NCBI GenBank assembly: GCA_977006965.1
Contig: OZ345363.1
Span: 310,001-374,000, forward strand
Direction of reading: 5' to 3'
DNA length: 64,000 nucleotides
Source of the DNA: Phymatolithon calcareum
Lineage: Eukaryota > Rhodophyta > Florideophyceae > Hapalidiales
In this document: one piece after another, positions 43,546-53,639 of the stretch
How the letters are laid out: every line of letters begins with the position of its first letter
Numbering within the stretch: position 1 is the first letter of the stretch
The notes under the pieces: model-generated
Databases searched by the model: none
The model's input: only the letters and a program-made list of their open reading frames with translations
What the model was told of the DNA's origin: nothing
Translations under genes and position numbers: made by a program

Positions 43546-44471
43546 CTAAGCATTTTTGGCCTTTTTCGCCTTTCCGAGCTCTGCCATCTCGCCAAGGTTC
43601 GAACGTTTCTTCCAATTGCCCTTAGTGTTGTCCTTGAATGAATCTTCAACTTCTTTCGTATCCCTTTCAGTTGTCCGCATGACCTCAACAGCAACCGGTT
43701 GCAAACTCGCAACAATATCTTCTTCGCTGTCTTTCTGATCCTTCACAACTCCATCGACGCCAACACTCTTCCCTTCACCAGTAATTGGTGGCGGTGTAGA
43801 AGTCTGTCCATCGTGATCGCTGTTCGAGCTCTGAAGCAGTTGAACCAGCTCATCATATATCTCCTTCTGCCGATCAGAAGTGTTTCCAAGTGGAACTCCG
43901 AAGTTCGGGATTGGCGATCCATCCAAAAAACTGTCAAAAGAAAAAAATGGACCAGGCTGTGGAATAGTATGTGTGAAGATCAGGCTGGGGTCGATAGGAC
44001 CGTCACTTCCTCCATAACTCGGGCCGGATCTGTACCGCTCCGACGTGGTGGTTGCGACTTCTCCTGCCAAGTCAATGCTCTCTAGCTCCCTCGCTTCCTC
44101 TGCTGCGCCATCTTCTTGCTTGGGTTCTAGACCGCCCTGGTCACACACTAGATTTTCATCCGCGATGATAGCATCCGAAATCGCAGATAGGTAATTATTC
44201 CCTGTATTTGATGCCACGAAGGCACCCTCCTCACCCCTGTTGATACTCTCCATTAGTAGGGACGAGCTAGTGGTGTTGCAATGCGCTATAAACAGGATAT
44301 ATGAAGTTTGGCGGTCAGCGGCAGAAAGTGTCAGTACATAGGGCAGAAGGTTTAGTGAGAAAAGAATTGTGTTCTCTGAGACATACGTTCCAATATTGCT
44401 TGCATGAACTGAAGGTCTTGTTCGGTCTGTGTCGCAGAGCCGTCCTGCGTTTCGTTTTCTTTGCTACTCAT
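43546..44471 (-). CDS. acidic protein of unknown function, one intron
   Basis: Two minus-strand frames join by a good intron. Exon 1 is 44387..44471 (MSSKENETQDG...MQAILE), the intron is 44286..44386 (101 bp; starts GTATGT, has TACTGAC inside, ends TTATAG), and exon 2 is 43546..44285. Splicing gives an unbroken 274-residue protein in the right phase. It is Ser/Asp/Glu-rich and largely disordered-looking. A short Leu-rich stretch, EIYDELVQLLQSS, lies in the middle, and the C-terminus is Lys-rich (GNWKKRSNL, GKAKKAKNA) like a nuclear signal. I do not recognise the family. An upstream Met at 44576 in the same frame is possible but less likely. Confidence 0.55.
44286..44386 (-). other. predicted spliceosomal intron
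   Basis: GT..AG on the minus strand with 5' site GTATGT, a TACTGAC branch-like sequence and 3' site TTTATAG. Removal keeps the frame between two open segments that are otherwise unconnected. Confidence 0.6.
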
Positions 44472-44576
44472 TTGGGGCGAAAATGGGCATACGGATTGCG
44501 AGCGGAAAGGTTTCTGTGATCGTCCCGTGTTGTTGTGCAATCGACCCCACGGATGGACGAGCGGACGAGCCTGCAA

Positions 44577-45107
44577 CGAAAGGTTTCGGGAAGGCCGATG
44601 GCAATTTATACCAAAACCCCAGAGCCACTAAACAGTGCACTTCAGAAATCATCTTCTCAACTTTAACAGAAGATCTGCACTTTTTTGTTACCTCCACCTG
44701 CGCTTAAATTCTCTTCTTTGGTTGGTCACCCATTCAAGTGCCTAAATTTCGTGTCAGTTCATCAGCACTGCACGCCGGGATAAAACCACTGGAGCGCAAT
44801 CAACGACACATGTTCTTCGACTTTAATAGTCGGAAGGTTCCCCCAGTGACCATATCTTTTTGGAGCTATCATACTGAAAAGGTTAGAATAATTGAAATTT
44901 TGTTCAAGAACTTCGCTCCAAAGTATCACTACTGGTGCTTCAAGTAACGAAGAAGATCTATATAAGCTTAACCCGAGCTTACATCTAATATTGGATCTCA
45001 AGGGTTTACATGTCATTTCGAGAGACCACTTGACGAATCAGGATGTCACATAAATTTGAAAATGCTTGGCAGCTACAATTTCGGACTGCACAAAATCGAA
45101 CTGTACT
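44577..45107. other. no gene seen (5' side of spliced gene)
   Basis: Upstream flank. Short frames only. Confidence 0.35.
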
Positions 45108-45305
45108 TTACTTTTTCTGTTTTATTAAGGATGGCTGCAAGACATTCATAGCAGCACAAGGCCAATCCATAGAATTTGCTTTCGCTCCCATGTGATCCAT
45201 CTCCCGCCTCATGTACTCAAGCACCACTTCACTCACAGGTAGCGACTTTAAGACGCCACATTCACCGGAAACTTTCGCATCGACTGAGTCACCATGGTCA
45301 GCCAT
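45108..45305 (-). CDS. small hypothetical protein, 65 residues
   Basis: Begins at an ATG in a good context (GATCCATGGC) and ends KQKK before the stop. The middle is a probable amphipathic helix (SEVVLEYMRREMDHMGAKA), followed by a Cys. No known family. Composition is more protein-like than neighbouring frames, but it is short, so it could be chance. Confidence 0.3.
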   Translation of the reverse strand: MADHGDSVDAKVSGECGVLKSLPVSEVVLEYMRREMDHMGAKANSMDWPCAAMNVLQPSLIKQKK

Positions 45306-46481
45306 GGATCGATCGGGGATTGATTTCACATCTTGTACATGCCTAGTTTCTTATGCTAGACTATAGTCATTTTTGGTCTACCACCGGGTGGTGCCGCTAT
45401 CCATTATGGGAAAATTGTACACAAGATAGCCCTTACCGCAGTCCCATAGTTGTTAATCTGCCCGTTGTGTTTATGGAGAAATTGCGTTAAGACTGAACAA
45501 ACCAGTTTTACCAGCACTCTCGGCACAAGACATAGCGCGCACAATGCGCACTTTTCAAGCACAAAATCGTCAACGTTCATAGTCTGCTGCACACACCTCC
45601 TCTCGAATATATACCATCGAATGACCACACTTTCCCAACGTACACTCTCGGTTGAGACCATTCTTCTCGTACACGATAATTAACTTAGATGCACTCTAGT
45701 GAGACTGTTCCGTACAGTGAGCGCCCAACATCCCGACCATAACCAATGCGCCAGTAGAATTGCTCTTGGTCATGCCGTGCGACTCGGCTTGCACAACCAG
45801 CCCTAAGTAGGCATCACATTCGATTCACTCCGCTAAACTGAACTATGTATTCCAACATGCCACAGATTTTACCAAAGTTTAGAGCACCAAGACAAGGAGT
45901 TGTCCGAACTGGGTGATTGTGGCAAGGTCTGCCCCAATCTCACTACTCCCAAACAAAAACTATTCAAGCAAAGTTGCTGCTCCTGCGAGCCCACCAGAGC
46001 ACGTTTCCTCTGGAAAGTCATCTCAAGTCATTCAATGAGCGTGTTTCTGCGTCATGGACACTTGACACGATGCCCTAAGCGCATCTGCAATCGAAATTTC
46101 TTTTTCATCGGTTCAAAGGGCATTCCGCAAATCAAGAAATATTTTACGGCCTTTCATCTCATGCGAAATTAAATTACCGTGCTGGCATGGACGTCAATTC
46201 TTAGCACAGGGGGTATAAGACTGTACTGACTTTTCGCAAACTGGAGCGAATAGCATATTGTCAATTGAACTTTCATACTTTGAGACCATCCATTCCAGTC
46301 GAGTGTGTACGAAGTCGAAATATACTCACTCGTATGACGTCAAACCAAGGGAATTTATGGAGAAGGAGAGCGCGATAGAGAACTCTAGGATCTCAGTTGT
46401 TCCCTTTAACAGAGTACGAAAGCTCCATTACTTTTCGAACGTGCACTTGACCACACAAAATTTAACTATTAACACCGATTT
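45306..46481. other. no gene seen
   Basis: Short frames on both strands without motifs. Confidence 0.35.
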
Positions 46482-46553
46482 GGTAGCATCAGAGGAAGCC
46501 TCGCCCATATCTTCGGAAGTCTGTGGGGCTTTTAAATAAACTTGAATAAAAAA
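46482..46553 (+). repeat. 72-bp repeat unit, copy 2
   Basis: Identical to 39401..39472 with the same end points. A CGATTT hexamer flanks it on both sides (about 46475 and 46555), a possible short target duplication. Confidence 0.8.
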
Positions 46554-47374
46554 ATCGATTTCGCGAGAGATGGCACCATCCGCGCGAGGAACTTTCTGAA
46601 GCTATAAAGTCCAATATTTTGCGGAATAATATAAGAAACATACCGTGGGAATCCTCATCTTCTAGGTATTGACCTGCGAGAGTCTTGCTTTAAGGAAAAA
46701 TTGTTTAGCATGCTTAACACCGACTTTGAGAGAGAAGGCAACTTTTTTCGCTGATTTTGAGGAAGATATTGCGTAGAGAAATATCTTCTTTGCGGATAAA
46801 AACCGAGAGGACATGAATCGGAAGCTTTTGACTTATCCACCTCCTTCAAGAACTCCATTTTATTATAGACATCGTATATAGGTGTGATGGCAATTTGAAA
46901 CGAGGCGCGGTCAGTAGACTTTGCCAAGATAGAAATAAGTAAAAATATATTTTGGGGAAGGAGTTGCAGACCACGTGGTCCGGATTATCTTGGGTTTTTC
47001 CTGGGATTTTTCTGGGATTTTATTTTTGAGAGGACTATTCAGCACTCTGGCGGAATTTAGAACTATTCCTAACAGCAATATTGATTTCAGCTATTTAGGT
47101 TGACAACGGGAATGCTGCGCAAGCTGACCGTCCATTTTCGCGGTAGCCTCTGCTTTGGCCATGGGACGATAAGCTAGATTTCGCCGAAAACGTACGTTTT
47201 TCGTTCGAAAAACAAACCATTTTTATAATTTCAGATTACCGGTACATAGCGAACCTGAATGTATCATATATGTACATGATAGGTACAGGTCGTGCATGGT
47301 CAAACGGGGACAATGCCCGTTTGATCTGCACAGGACCGGAGATAATAAGGCATGTTGTTTAATGCAAGCAAAGC
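46554..47374. other. no gene seen (5' side of pseudouridine synthase)
   Basis: AT-rich upstream region with no gene I can support. Confidence 0.35.
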
Positions 47375-48433
47375 ATGCTCCCAGCACCCTCTCCACAAGT
47401 GCAAGTCGAGGTGTACTGTCCGGCGGATCGAACACCCACTCTTCCCAGTTCACTGACCCCGCGGCAGGAAACTGTTCTCGCGCCCGTTATATATCATGTG
47501 CACTGCGTTGCAGTACCGGCGTCGGATCCACCGCCGTACCTGTCCACCTTCCTCGCGGTTCACACCGGTCTGCCGGTGAGACTACTGCGCGAGTTAATTG
47601 AGTTCGGGTCTGTCTACGTGCGACTTGGCGAAGGCGATGCGCAAACATCTCCACGGGCACCACGCGTGCGTGCCGACCAGATGTTGCCGGTCGGCGTTGT
47701 AATGTATGCGCGCATATATGCAAATCCAAAGCGGCATGTACCGTTTCGTCCACTCCGTGTGTTGTACGAGGATGACGCTGGTCTCCTTGTGGTCGACAAA
47801 CCACCAGGTCTTCCTGTGGCCGCATCCGCTGACAACCTTCCAGAATGTGTCACGGCTCTCACCGGTGCGTTTGTATGCCACCGTCTTGACATTGGAACGG
47901 AAGGTGTTCTCGTTCTTGCACGTAGACCGGATGTTGTGCGTTGCATTAACAATGCGCTTGCGGAAGCTCGGAAAACTTATCGTGTGCTGTCTGAAGGTCG
48001 GCCTCCGTGTGGAGTGGTCAGACATTGGTATAATAAAAAATCGACGCATGGTAGGGGGAAAGTTAAGTGTCAGATGCTGGCGGAGCGCAAAGGGGAGGAG
48101 AAACCACACGTTCCGGGTTGGGTAGATGCGGAACTTGTGGTGGAAGAAACTAGGCAGCGAAGAATGAAGGGGAAGGAGGCGTTTGAAAGCCGTGTGCGTC
48201 TGATTACTGGCAGAACTCATCAAATCCGGTTGCAGTTCGCGGCACTTGGGTGTGCAGTGTGGGGAGATGTGAAGTATCAGGGCATAAATGGGAAGGTGTG
48301 TGAAGCACCCGGAGAAGTCGACCTAGGTCCAGATGCGAACTTGCTCGGACTATGCGCGGCGAAGGTTGAGATGATTTGGCAGGAACGGAAAATGGAGTTT
48401 GTTGCTGGTCCAACATGGTGGGACGAAACTTGA
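47375..48433 (+). CDS. RluA/RsuA-type RNA pseudouridine synthase
   Basis: A 352-residue enzyme that converts uridine to pseudouridine in structured RNA, probably rRNA or tRNA in an organelle or the cytosol. The N-terminal part (about 55-85) has an S4-like layout (LSTFLAVHTGLPVRLLRELI). The catalytic region starts at VLYEDDAGLLVVDKPPGLPV (129-148). HRLDIGTEGVLVLAR at 169-183 holds the catalytic Asp172. A GRTHQIRLQ block near the C-terminus is the second family signature. The family usually has HRLDxxTSG; here the Ser is Glu. ATG at 47375; no intron. It is convergent with the dehydrogenase-like gene at 49379..50647. Confidence 0.93.
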   Translation: MLPAPSPQVQVEVYCPADRTPTLPSSLTPRQETVLAPVIYHVHCVAVPASDPPPYLSTFLAVHTGLPVRLLRELIEFGSVYVRLGEGDAQTSPRAPRVRADQMLPVGVVMYARIYANPKRHVPFRPLRVLYEDDAGLLVVDKPPGLPVAASADNLPECVTALTGAFVCHRLDIGTEGVLVLARRPDVVRCINNALAEARKTYRVLSEGRPPCGVVRHWYNKKSTHGRGKVKCQMLAERKGEEKPHVPGWVDAELVVEETRQRRMKGKEAFESRVRLITGRTHQIRLQFAALGCAVWGDVKYQGINGKVCEAPGEVDLGPDANLLGLCAAKVEMIWQERKMEFVAGPTWWDET

Positions 48434-49378
48434 AAGCGTTGTACTTTGCAGCCCGCCTGCGTTGGTATTCCAAACGCTTAGGTCCACACTTGGAGGGAAA
48501 AACTTGCTGTCATTTTTGAACATTCTCAGTCTATGTTTTGAAAATCGAGACCTCAAGTTGCGGCGCATACTTCTTGTGCTTTCGTCCTCTTGACAGGAGG
48601 AGTGTGGCCGATGAGAGAGATGCCATCTTCTCATTTCAGACATATTGACGTCTCTTTCATGTTCTCCGGGAGTTAGAAATTGGTATCGCTCGTACCTTGC
48701 TGGTTGTTCCCAGTGTAGGCCATCTGCTCTGCTTTCCCTCTGAAACAAGTCAGAAGGCAGAGTTTCATCGAGTAAGCGCAAGTTCATTGCAGGCTGGCGG
48801 ATAGTTTCCATTCAGCAATTTGAATAGAGTAGTACCGTACACCCCAGTTAACAGGGGATAACAGTACATTTCTAATGAAGTTGATCCAAGCATCAGCAGA
48901 TGCATTGGAAACTTTTTTAAAAGTTTAAAAGTCTATTTCTCCTTCTTTGCAAATTTGCACTCCCTTTTGGAGACAGTAAGCACGCCGTGCCCAATCATCC
49001 CTCGCTCGTCTCAAGACTGTCCCCAAGTCGGCCAGATTGTTCAATAATCCGAGCCACGCCTCGCGGTCGGCGGCACACAGGGCGATCATTCTCGGTACTG
49101 TGCACAACGCTGATATGATATTGCATCACATTGGGCAACAAAAATAGCAGGCTGCACCGGCTGTGGCAGTTATGTGAACAAGGCACACGCGATCCCGCAC
49201 GCTGCACGTCGAGGGCATTTTGTAAGCAATTCAGCTCAACTTTCTTCTTCCCTTCCAGCTCGGTATGAAAAACAATTTACTAAAGGCCAAAACGCAGCGC
49301 CTAACCCTTCTTTGCGAACTTCAACACTCGCAGCAACGCGACCAATACGGAAACAAAATCTTAGAATACTACGAACAC
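48434..49378. other. convergent intergenic region
   Basis: Lies between the 3' ends of two convergent genes. Frames here (for example 48350..48811 minus) overlap the synthase gene or lack motifs. Confidence 0.4.
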
Positions 49379-50647
49379 TTATTCTCCGCATTCCACCGGG
49401 TTGCAAACCGCTTCGTACTGGCGCATAAGCTCGAGCGATCGCACCACCGTATCCGCATACTCCTCTGGATCAGCAGTCGGTAGAGCTGCTCCATTTGCAG
49501 TTACTTTGGGGATTCCTGGTGTTGCAAGGTCACTCATTGTGTGCCTCAACGCTTGCTGAATAAGATCTGCTGCAGCGGGTTCATCAAGAGCGTATCTCAG
49601 CATCATACTCGCGGCGCGAATAAGAGCGATAGGACTTGCCACATCATCCGCCGATGGGTACGCCGATGGGTTGTAAATATCGGCTGGTCCATACACCCCC
49701 AATCCGGCTTCATTGACCCATAAACTGGGTGTGACTCGCTGAGGACCTGCAAGCGCGGCCATTGCCTCTGCCAACACATCGCCAAACAGATTACTAGTGA
49801 CGATAACATCAAAGTCCGCGGGACGCAGAATAAGTTCGCGCATAAAATCATCAACATACATGTCCGACCAGTAAATACCGCTATTTCCCACCTGAAAGCG
49901 CTCAAAACTCTCGTGGATGCACTGACGCCAGAAGCGGGATACCGTCATGGCATCCGCCTTGTCGACGTTAAGCAAGCGGCCACCGCGACGCTCAGCAAGC
50001 TGCCATGCAACATCGGCGATACGATGCACCTCCTCAGCTGTGTACGATACGATGGTACTGGTTTCAGTATCACCAGCAAGAGCTTGGGCACCAAGGGCAC
50101 CGGCTGAGATTTCACGGACGAGCATCAGGTCGACACCTTCTACAACCTCTGGGCGGAGCGGTGACGCATTAGCAAGTTGAGGATAAACGACCACAGGTCG
50201 CATTTGGGCGAAGAGGCCAAGGGAATCACGAAGTTGGAAATGAGCGGAACCGTCCCGACCTTCCCCTCGTGCAACACCTTGGTATGAACGGAGGACGGCG
50301 TCTGCGGACTTGCATATGGCGACGGTGTCATCTGGGACAAGAACGCCGGTTTGCTCGAAGGCAGGTGCACCGTACGGCGCCTTGACGTAGTCAAAATGAA
50401 GTTCTGTGGAGATGGCCAAACCATCCAGAACCTTCATTGCGGCTGCGGCCACGCTTGGTCCGGCACCATCGCCCTCCAATACGGCGACTCGATACGGGTT
50501 ATTCGCAGAGCCCTTCACGGACGGGCCCATGCAAACGGGAAGGCGAGGGCGAGGGCGAGAGCGAGAGCCTGGGGAGCGCGTGGACGTGATCCCACGCCAT
50601 GGCAGGACGCCGCCGCATACAAACGCTGTACTCATCGTCGAGCTCAA
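49379..50647 (-). CDS. isopropylmalate-dehydrogenase-like protein, plastid-targeted
   Basis: A 422-residue member of the IPMDH/ICDH decarboxylating dehydrogenase family, whose usual member (LeuB) oxidises 3-isopropylmalate in leucine synthesis. The first ~48 residues are a Ser/Arg/Pro-rich presequence with an early Phe, plastid-like. Conserved parts are VAVLEGDGAGP (55-64), LRDSLGLFAQMRP (139-151), DLMLVREIS (173-181), NVDKAD (227-232), DFDVIVTSNLFGD (278-290) and AASMMLRYAL. The LeuB NAD-binding signature (an EPIHGSAPDIAG type sequence) is replaced by GVYGPADIYNPSAYPSADD (317-335), and the acidic pair after GD is changed. The fold is sure; activity and cofactor are not. Confidence 0.85.
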   Translation of the reverse strand: MSSTMSTAFVCGGVLPWRGITSTRSPGSRSRPRPRLPVCMGPSVKGSANNPYRVAVLEGDGAGPSVAAAAMKVLDGLAISTELHFDYVKAPYGAPAFEQTGVLVPDDTVAICKSADAVLRSYQGVARGEGRDGSAHFQLRDSLGLFAQMRPVVVYPQLANASPLRPEVVEGVDLMLVREISAGALGAQALAGDTETSTIVSYTAEEVHRIADVAWQLAERRGGRLLNVDKADAMTVSRFWRQCIHESFERFQVGNSGIYWSDMYVDDFMRELILRPADFDVIVTSNLFGDVLAEAMAALAGPQRVTPSLWVNEAGLGVYGPADIYNPSAYPSADDVASPIALIRAASMMLRYALDEPAAADLIQQALRHTMSDLATPGIPKVTANGAALPTADPEEYADTVVRSLELMRQYEAVCNPVECGE

Positions 50648-51011
50648 GGCTGATGAAGAGGGCAGATCGGGTGTCTGCGACGCCGGAAAGGCATCGCAAC
50701 CTCGGTTTTGTGGAGCATCCTATCGCAATCATAGTGATCCAGCTGGCTACAAATATCTCATACAAAGTGATACGTGTGCTGCGGACACTGGACAACTGAG
50801 TACGATTCAGATCTAGAACCTTTTTTTTCTCCTTCCACTTCAATGATTCTGCATCGCCGGTGCATTGAAGGGCCAGTGCAGTGAAGCGTCATCCAGCCAG
50901 CTGGTTGCATTCTTTTTTCCTGCGTCTGAAGCATTTGGATATACAGTATTCCCAGTGGGACAGTCATAGGGATTTGGAGGCCGGTCCGTTGGGCATTTGG
51001 TTCTGCGCTAT
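50648..51011. other. 5' flank of dehydrogenase-like gene
   Basis: No gene I can support. The run GGCGAGGGCGAGGGCGAG belongs to the presequence of the neighbouring gene. Confidence 0.35.
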
Positions 51012-51338
51012 TCACGGATGAGCAAACTTGCCCTTCAAGGGCACTACGGAAGTCAAATTTATTGCACGGATCTGGGCTATGATTTGTTCCGGAATTGCGC
51101 TGCTGGCGACCTTCTGACTTGCTCTTTCATGTAACCAGTGCATGAACACTTGCACGAACTTGCGAGTGCAGCTGTGTACCATTAGTTCGTTTCCACGGAG
51201 CATAAGGGAAGGTGAATCTGCAGCGACAAGTCCAGACCATATATTGTTCACGTTCAAGGGCATTGTCCAATACGACACGGGCGCTAGTAAAGTGTACACT
51301 GTGAGGTCGATTTGGATGGCTGGAGATGAACTTTGCAC
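51012..51338 (-). CDS. hypothetical ORF or 3' exon, ~108 residues
   Basis: This minus-strand frame looks protein-like (NIWSGLVAADSPSLMLRGNE, SCTRKFVQVFMHWLHERASQ) but has no ATG at its start: it opens at GTG directly after a TAG. That TAG could be part of a 3' splice site (ATCATAG), making it a last exon. Family not recognised. Confidence 0.3.
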   Translation of the reverse strand: MQSSSPAIQIDLTVYTLLAPVSYWTMPLNVNNIWSGLVAADSPSLMLRGNELMVHSCTRKFVQVFMHWLHERASQKVASSAIPEQIIAQIRAINLTSVVPLKGKFAHP

Positions 51339-51728
51339 GTCCTATGATCCAGAAATATCAGTGTGTAAAGCGTCTCCGTTGAAAAGCACCAAAAGGCGAC
51401 ACAAGGACGTTCGGAAGATCGGTCTATTGTTAACATGGGCGACACTAATAACTTTTTTGTGGGAGTGCCGCGTGTCTTCACATGCAAGTGGGGAAGGCGG
51501 GAGATGATACTCGAAATGCGGTTAGAACGGAATGATCTGCAAGGGGTACAGGGTGGAGAGGGTTTTTGACCTCGAAGGCAAGCGAGCGAGTTAAGCCCGA
51601 CATGAGACCCAAGAAATGTACAGCAATGACCCGGAAACCACACCGGCACTATCTGGCTTTCGGAGGATGCGCCACAGACGTTTTGGTGCCTGATCACGTT
51701 CGCTCAAGTGACCTTACCGGGGATAGAT
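51339..51728. other. no gene seen
   Basis: Possible upstream exon territory of the frame above; nothing definite. Confidence 0.25.
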
Positions 51729-51838
51729 GGGGAAAATACCTAATCTTGATACTCTAATAGAGGCTTTGGAAGCTTTTAAAAGGAAACCAACATATCCTAA
51801 AGCCTCAGTTAGAGTAACAGGACTAGGTACTTTCCCCA
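51729..51838. repeat. 110-bp palindrome built on LINE-B 3' sequence
   Basis: The outer arms GGGGAAAATACCTAATC (51729) and GACTAGGTACTTTCCCC (51822..51838) pair with two mismatches. The next segments, TACTCTAATAGAGGCTTTGG and CTAAAGCCTCAGTTAGAGTA, also pair. The middle is the LINE-B tail AAGCTTTTAAAAGGAAACC. Confidence 0.75.
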
Positions 51839-52010
51839 GCTCTAACTATAAAAGATATACGACGCCAACTGTACTGAAGTTCGAGCTCGATTCAATTCGT
51901 CGTGCTTGGGCCTCTTCAGATCACATTGATTCGGATATCTTTAGCAGCGAGGGCTCGTGTGTGTCTTTTGCATTCATATTCCGTCTCTCGATCCATCGCC
52001 GTCGACCCTA
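51839..52010 (-). mobile_element. LINE-B fragment
   Basis: The minus strand reads AMDRETEYECKRHTRALAAK and then DIRIN, the LINE-B C-terminal signature, just beside the palindrome. The 5' part is lost. Confidence 0.65.
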
Positions 52011-52400
52011 CTATGAAGTGAGCTAACCGTTGATACCGGATTAACTTTGGAGTACTATTTGTGAACACATTGGAAGAACTCATGCGAAAGTACGAGATGT
52101 ACAGCGGAGAATGATATATATCGGAATGTGAGATCCGTGAAGCCCGAGCAGTCCGGTACAAAGGACTCTGAGCGCAGAGTTGCAGTTGAAAGATCTTCTA
52201 AAGGGGTTCGCTTCCCTGTTTACTGATCTGATGTCTGCTCAATTAGTGTCTGTCTCTTGTCCATACTATGTCCGAGACGGATGCAACTAAATGCTACTTT
52301 AGTTACAATCAAGCTATTAGCCAGGGGTCCTATCCAGTACATTGCAATTGCAATATATCGCAGGATACTGTTATTGAAGCGATATTGCAAAGAACCCACC

Positions 52401-52429
52401 TTGTTGCAATACTTATTGCAGGAAACGAC
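52401..52429 (+). repeat. direct repeat flanking hAT relic, left
   Basis: TTGTTGCAATACTTATTGCA and following bases recur at 53284..53312 with few changes. Confidence 0.7.
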
Positions 52430-52458
52430 TTCGTTGCAATACGTAACTCTATTGCAAA

Positions 52459-53245
52459 ATGTCTGACTGCGTTAAGCGGGCAGTGTTCGCAGACCATATG
52501 CACTGTCTCTACCGTCTCGGCACGGAGGGTTCTAGTGCCACAATTGACCGCAGCTCTGGGTTCAAAAATCGTACTGCCAAGTATACAATTCAGCTTAAGG
52601 AAAGTAATGCAGTCACTCTGGAGTTGCAAAGACGCGGTTGTACTTTGTCAGACTTTCGTCTGGCGCTCGACGAACTCATTGAAATGGTTGACATGAATTA
52701 TAGCAACCCGTCGTTACAGTTATATCGATGCAAGGGTGGTGCTCGCTATATTTCAATTGACTCTCCGAGTTTTCCGGATTCAGCGTTCGAGTCTGGAGTG
52801 GTGAAGATACAACGCAAAGCAATGAGACGGACACTATGATCGATGCAGAACGTGCTGCCTGCTCACAGTTGAGAATGAGTTCAGAAAGTACTGCTGGCGC
52901 AAATAATTCTACGTCGTGGAGCGCAACACTTTCAATGGCGGAGATTATAATGCAGAAGAAGCGCCAACAGGGGAAACAGGGTCAGACATATGCTAAATGT
53001 GACTTTATATTAGGTTCTACAGCTGAGGTGGAACGACTTCGGTCAATTGCAAAGTAGGTTTTGACTGAGAACAGGACTTTGATGACGCCCGTCCTGCTCG
53101 ATGCTCTGGTGTTTTTGCAAGTGAACAGGACGTATTGGAACCAGAATATGGTATCTACTGCCGTGTCGAATAGAAGGAGCGATCGTGTTAATCAACTTTT
53201 GCAAAAAGATATGGAGTACAACGACCTGGCGCGACGGCGGAAGTA
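52459..53245 (+). pseudogene. hAT-family transposase relic (C-terminal part)
   Basis: Frames 52459..52839 and 52836..53057 join by a frameshift. An in-frame TAG (53055..53057) then interrupts KCDFILGSTAEVERLRSIAK from its continuation VLTENRTLMTPVLLDALVFL. These blocks are typical of the region before and at the C-terminal dimerisation domain of hAT transposases. Upstream, LELQRRGCTLSDFRLALDEL and a PDSAFESGVVKIQ block fit the same family. The N-terminal half is missing, so it is dead. Inference rests on remembered family patterns. Confidence 0.6.
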
Positions 53246-53283
53246 GATTTTTGAATTTGGTTTTCATATGGTGCTGAGATCCT

Positions 53284-53312
53284 TTGTTGCAATACTTACT
53301 GCAGGAAATCGC
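53284..53312 (+). repeat. direct repeat flanking hAT relic, right
   Basis: Partner of 52401..52429. Confidence 0.7.
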
Positions 53313-53494
53313 CGGTACTTCAGAAATATGCTCGCAAAACGGGTCTGAAATTGCAAGATAAGCTTCGTCAGAATAGATCAGCGCTGAAGTGATAGAGACC
53401 GTGTTTTTCATCCGCCGAATTGTAAGGAGTCAAAAAATCATGGCACTTCTGACTGAAAATCCGTCAAACTGTTGGTGGCGTATACAGTGGTTTT

Positions 53495-53617
53495 CAGCGC
53501 CCTGCCTCCTGCAACAAGCAGAAGAGGACCTTTTCATCTCGTCGGGTCTGTCATATCATATGAGATCCGACGAAATGAAAAGGTCCTCTTCTCCTTGTTG
53601 CAGGAGGCAGGGCGCTG
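53495..53617. repeat. 123-bp hairpin element, ~51-bp arms
   Basis: CAGCGCCCTGCCTCC (from 53495) returns as GGAGGCAGGGCGCTG (to 53617). The arms pair along about 51 bases with roughly three mismatches and an 18-base loop. No coding content. It looks like a snapback/MITE remnant. Confidence 0.9.
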
Positions 53618-53639
53618 ATATGGAAGTTTGTTACATGAT

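Noticed and set aside
47594-48223. 209-codon minus-strand frame
   Set aside because: Antisense to the pseudouridine synthase, no motif.
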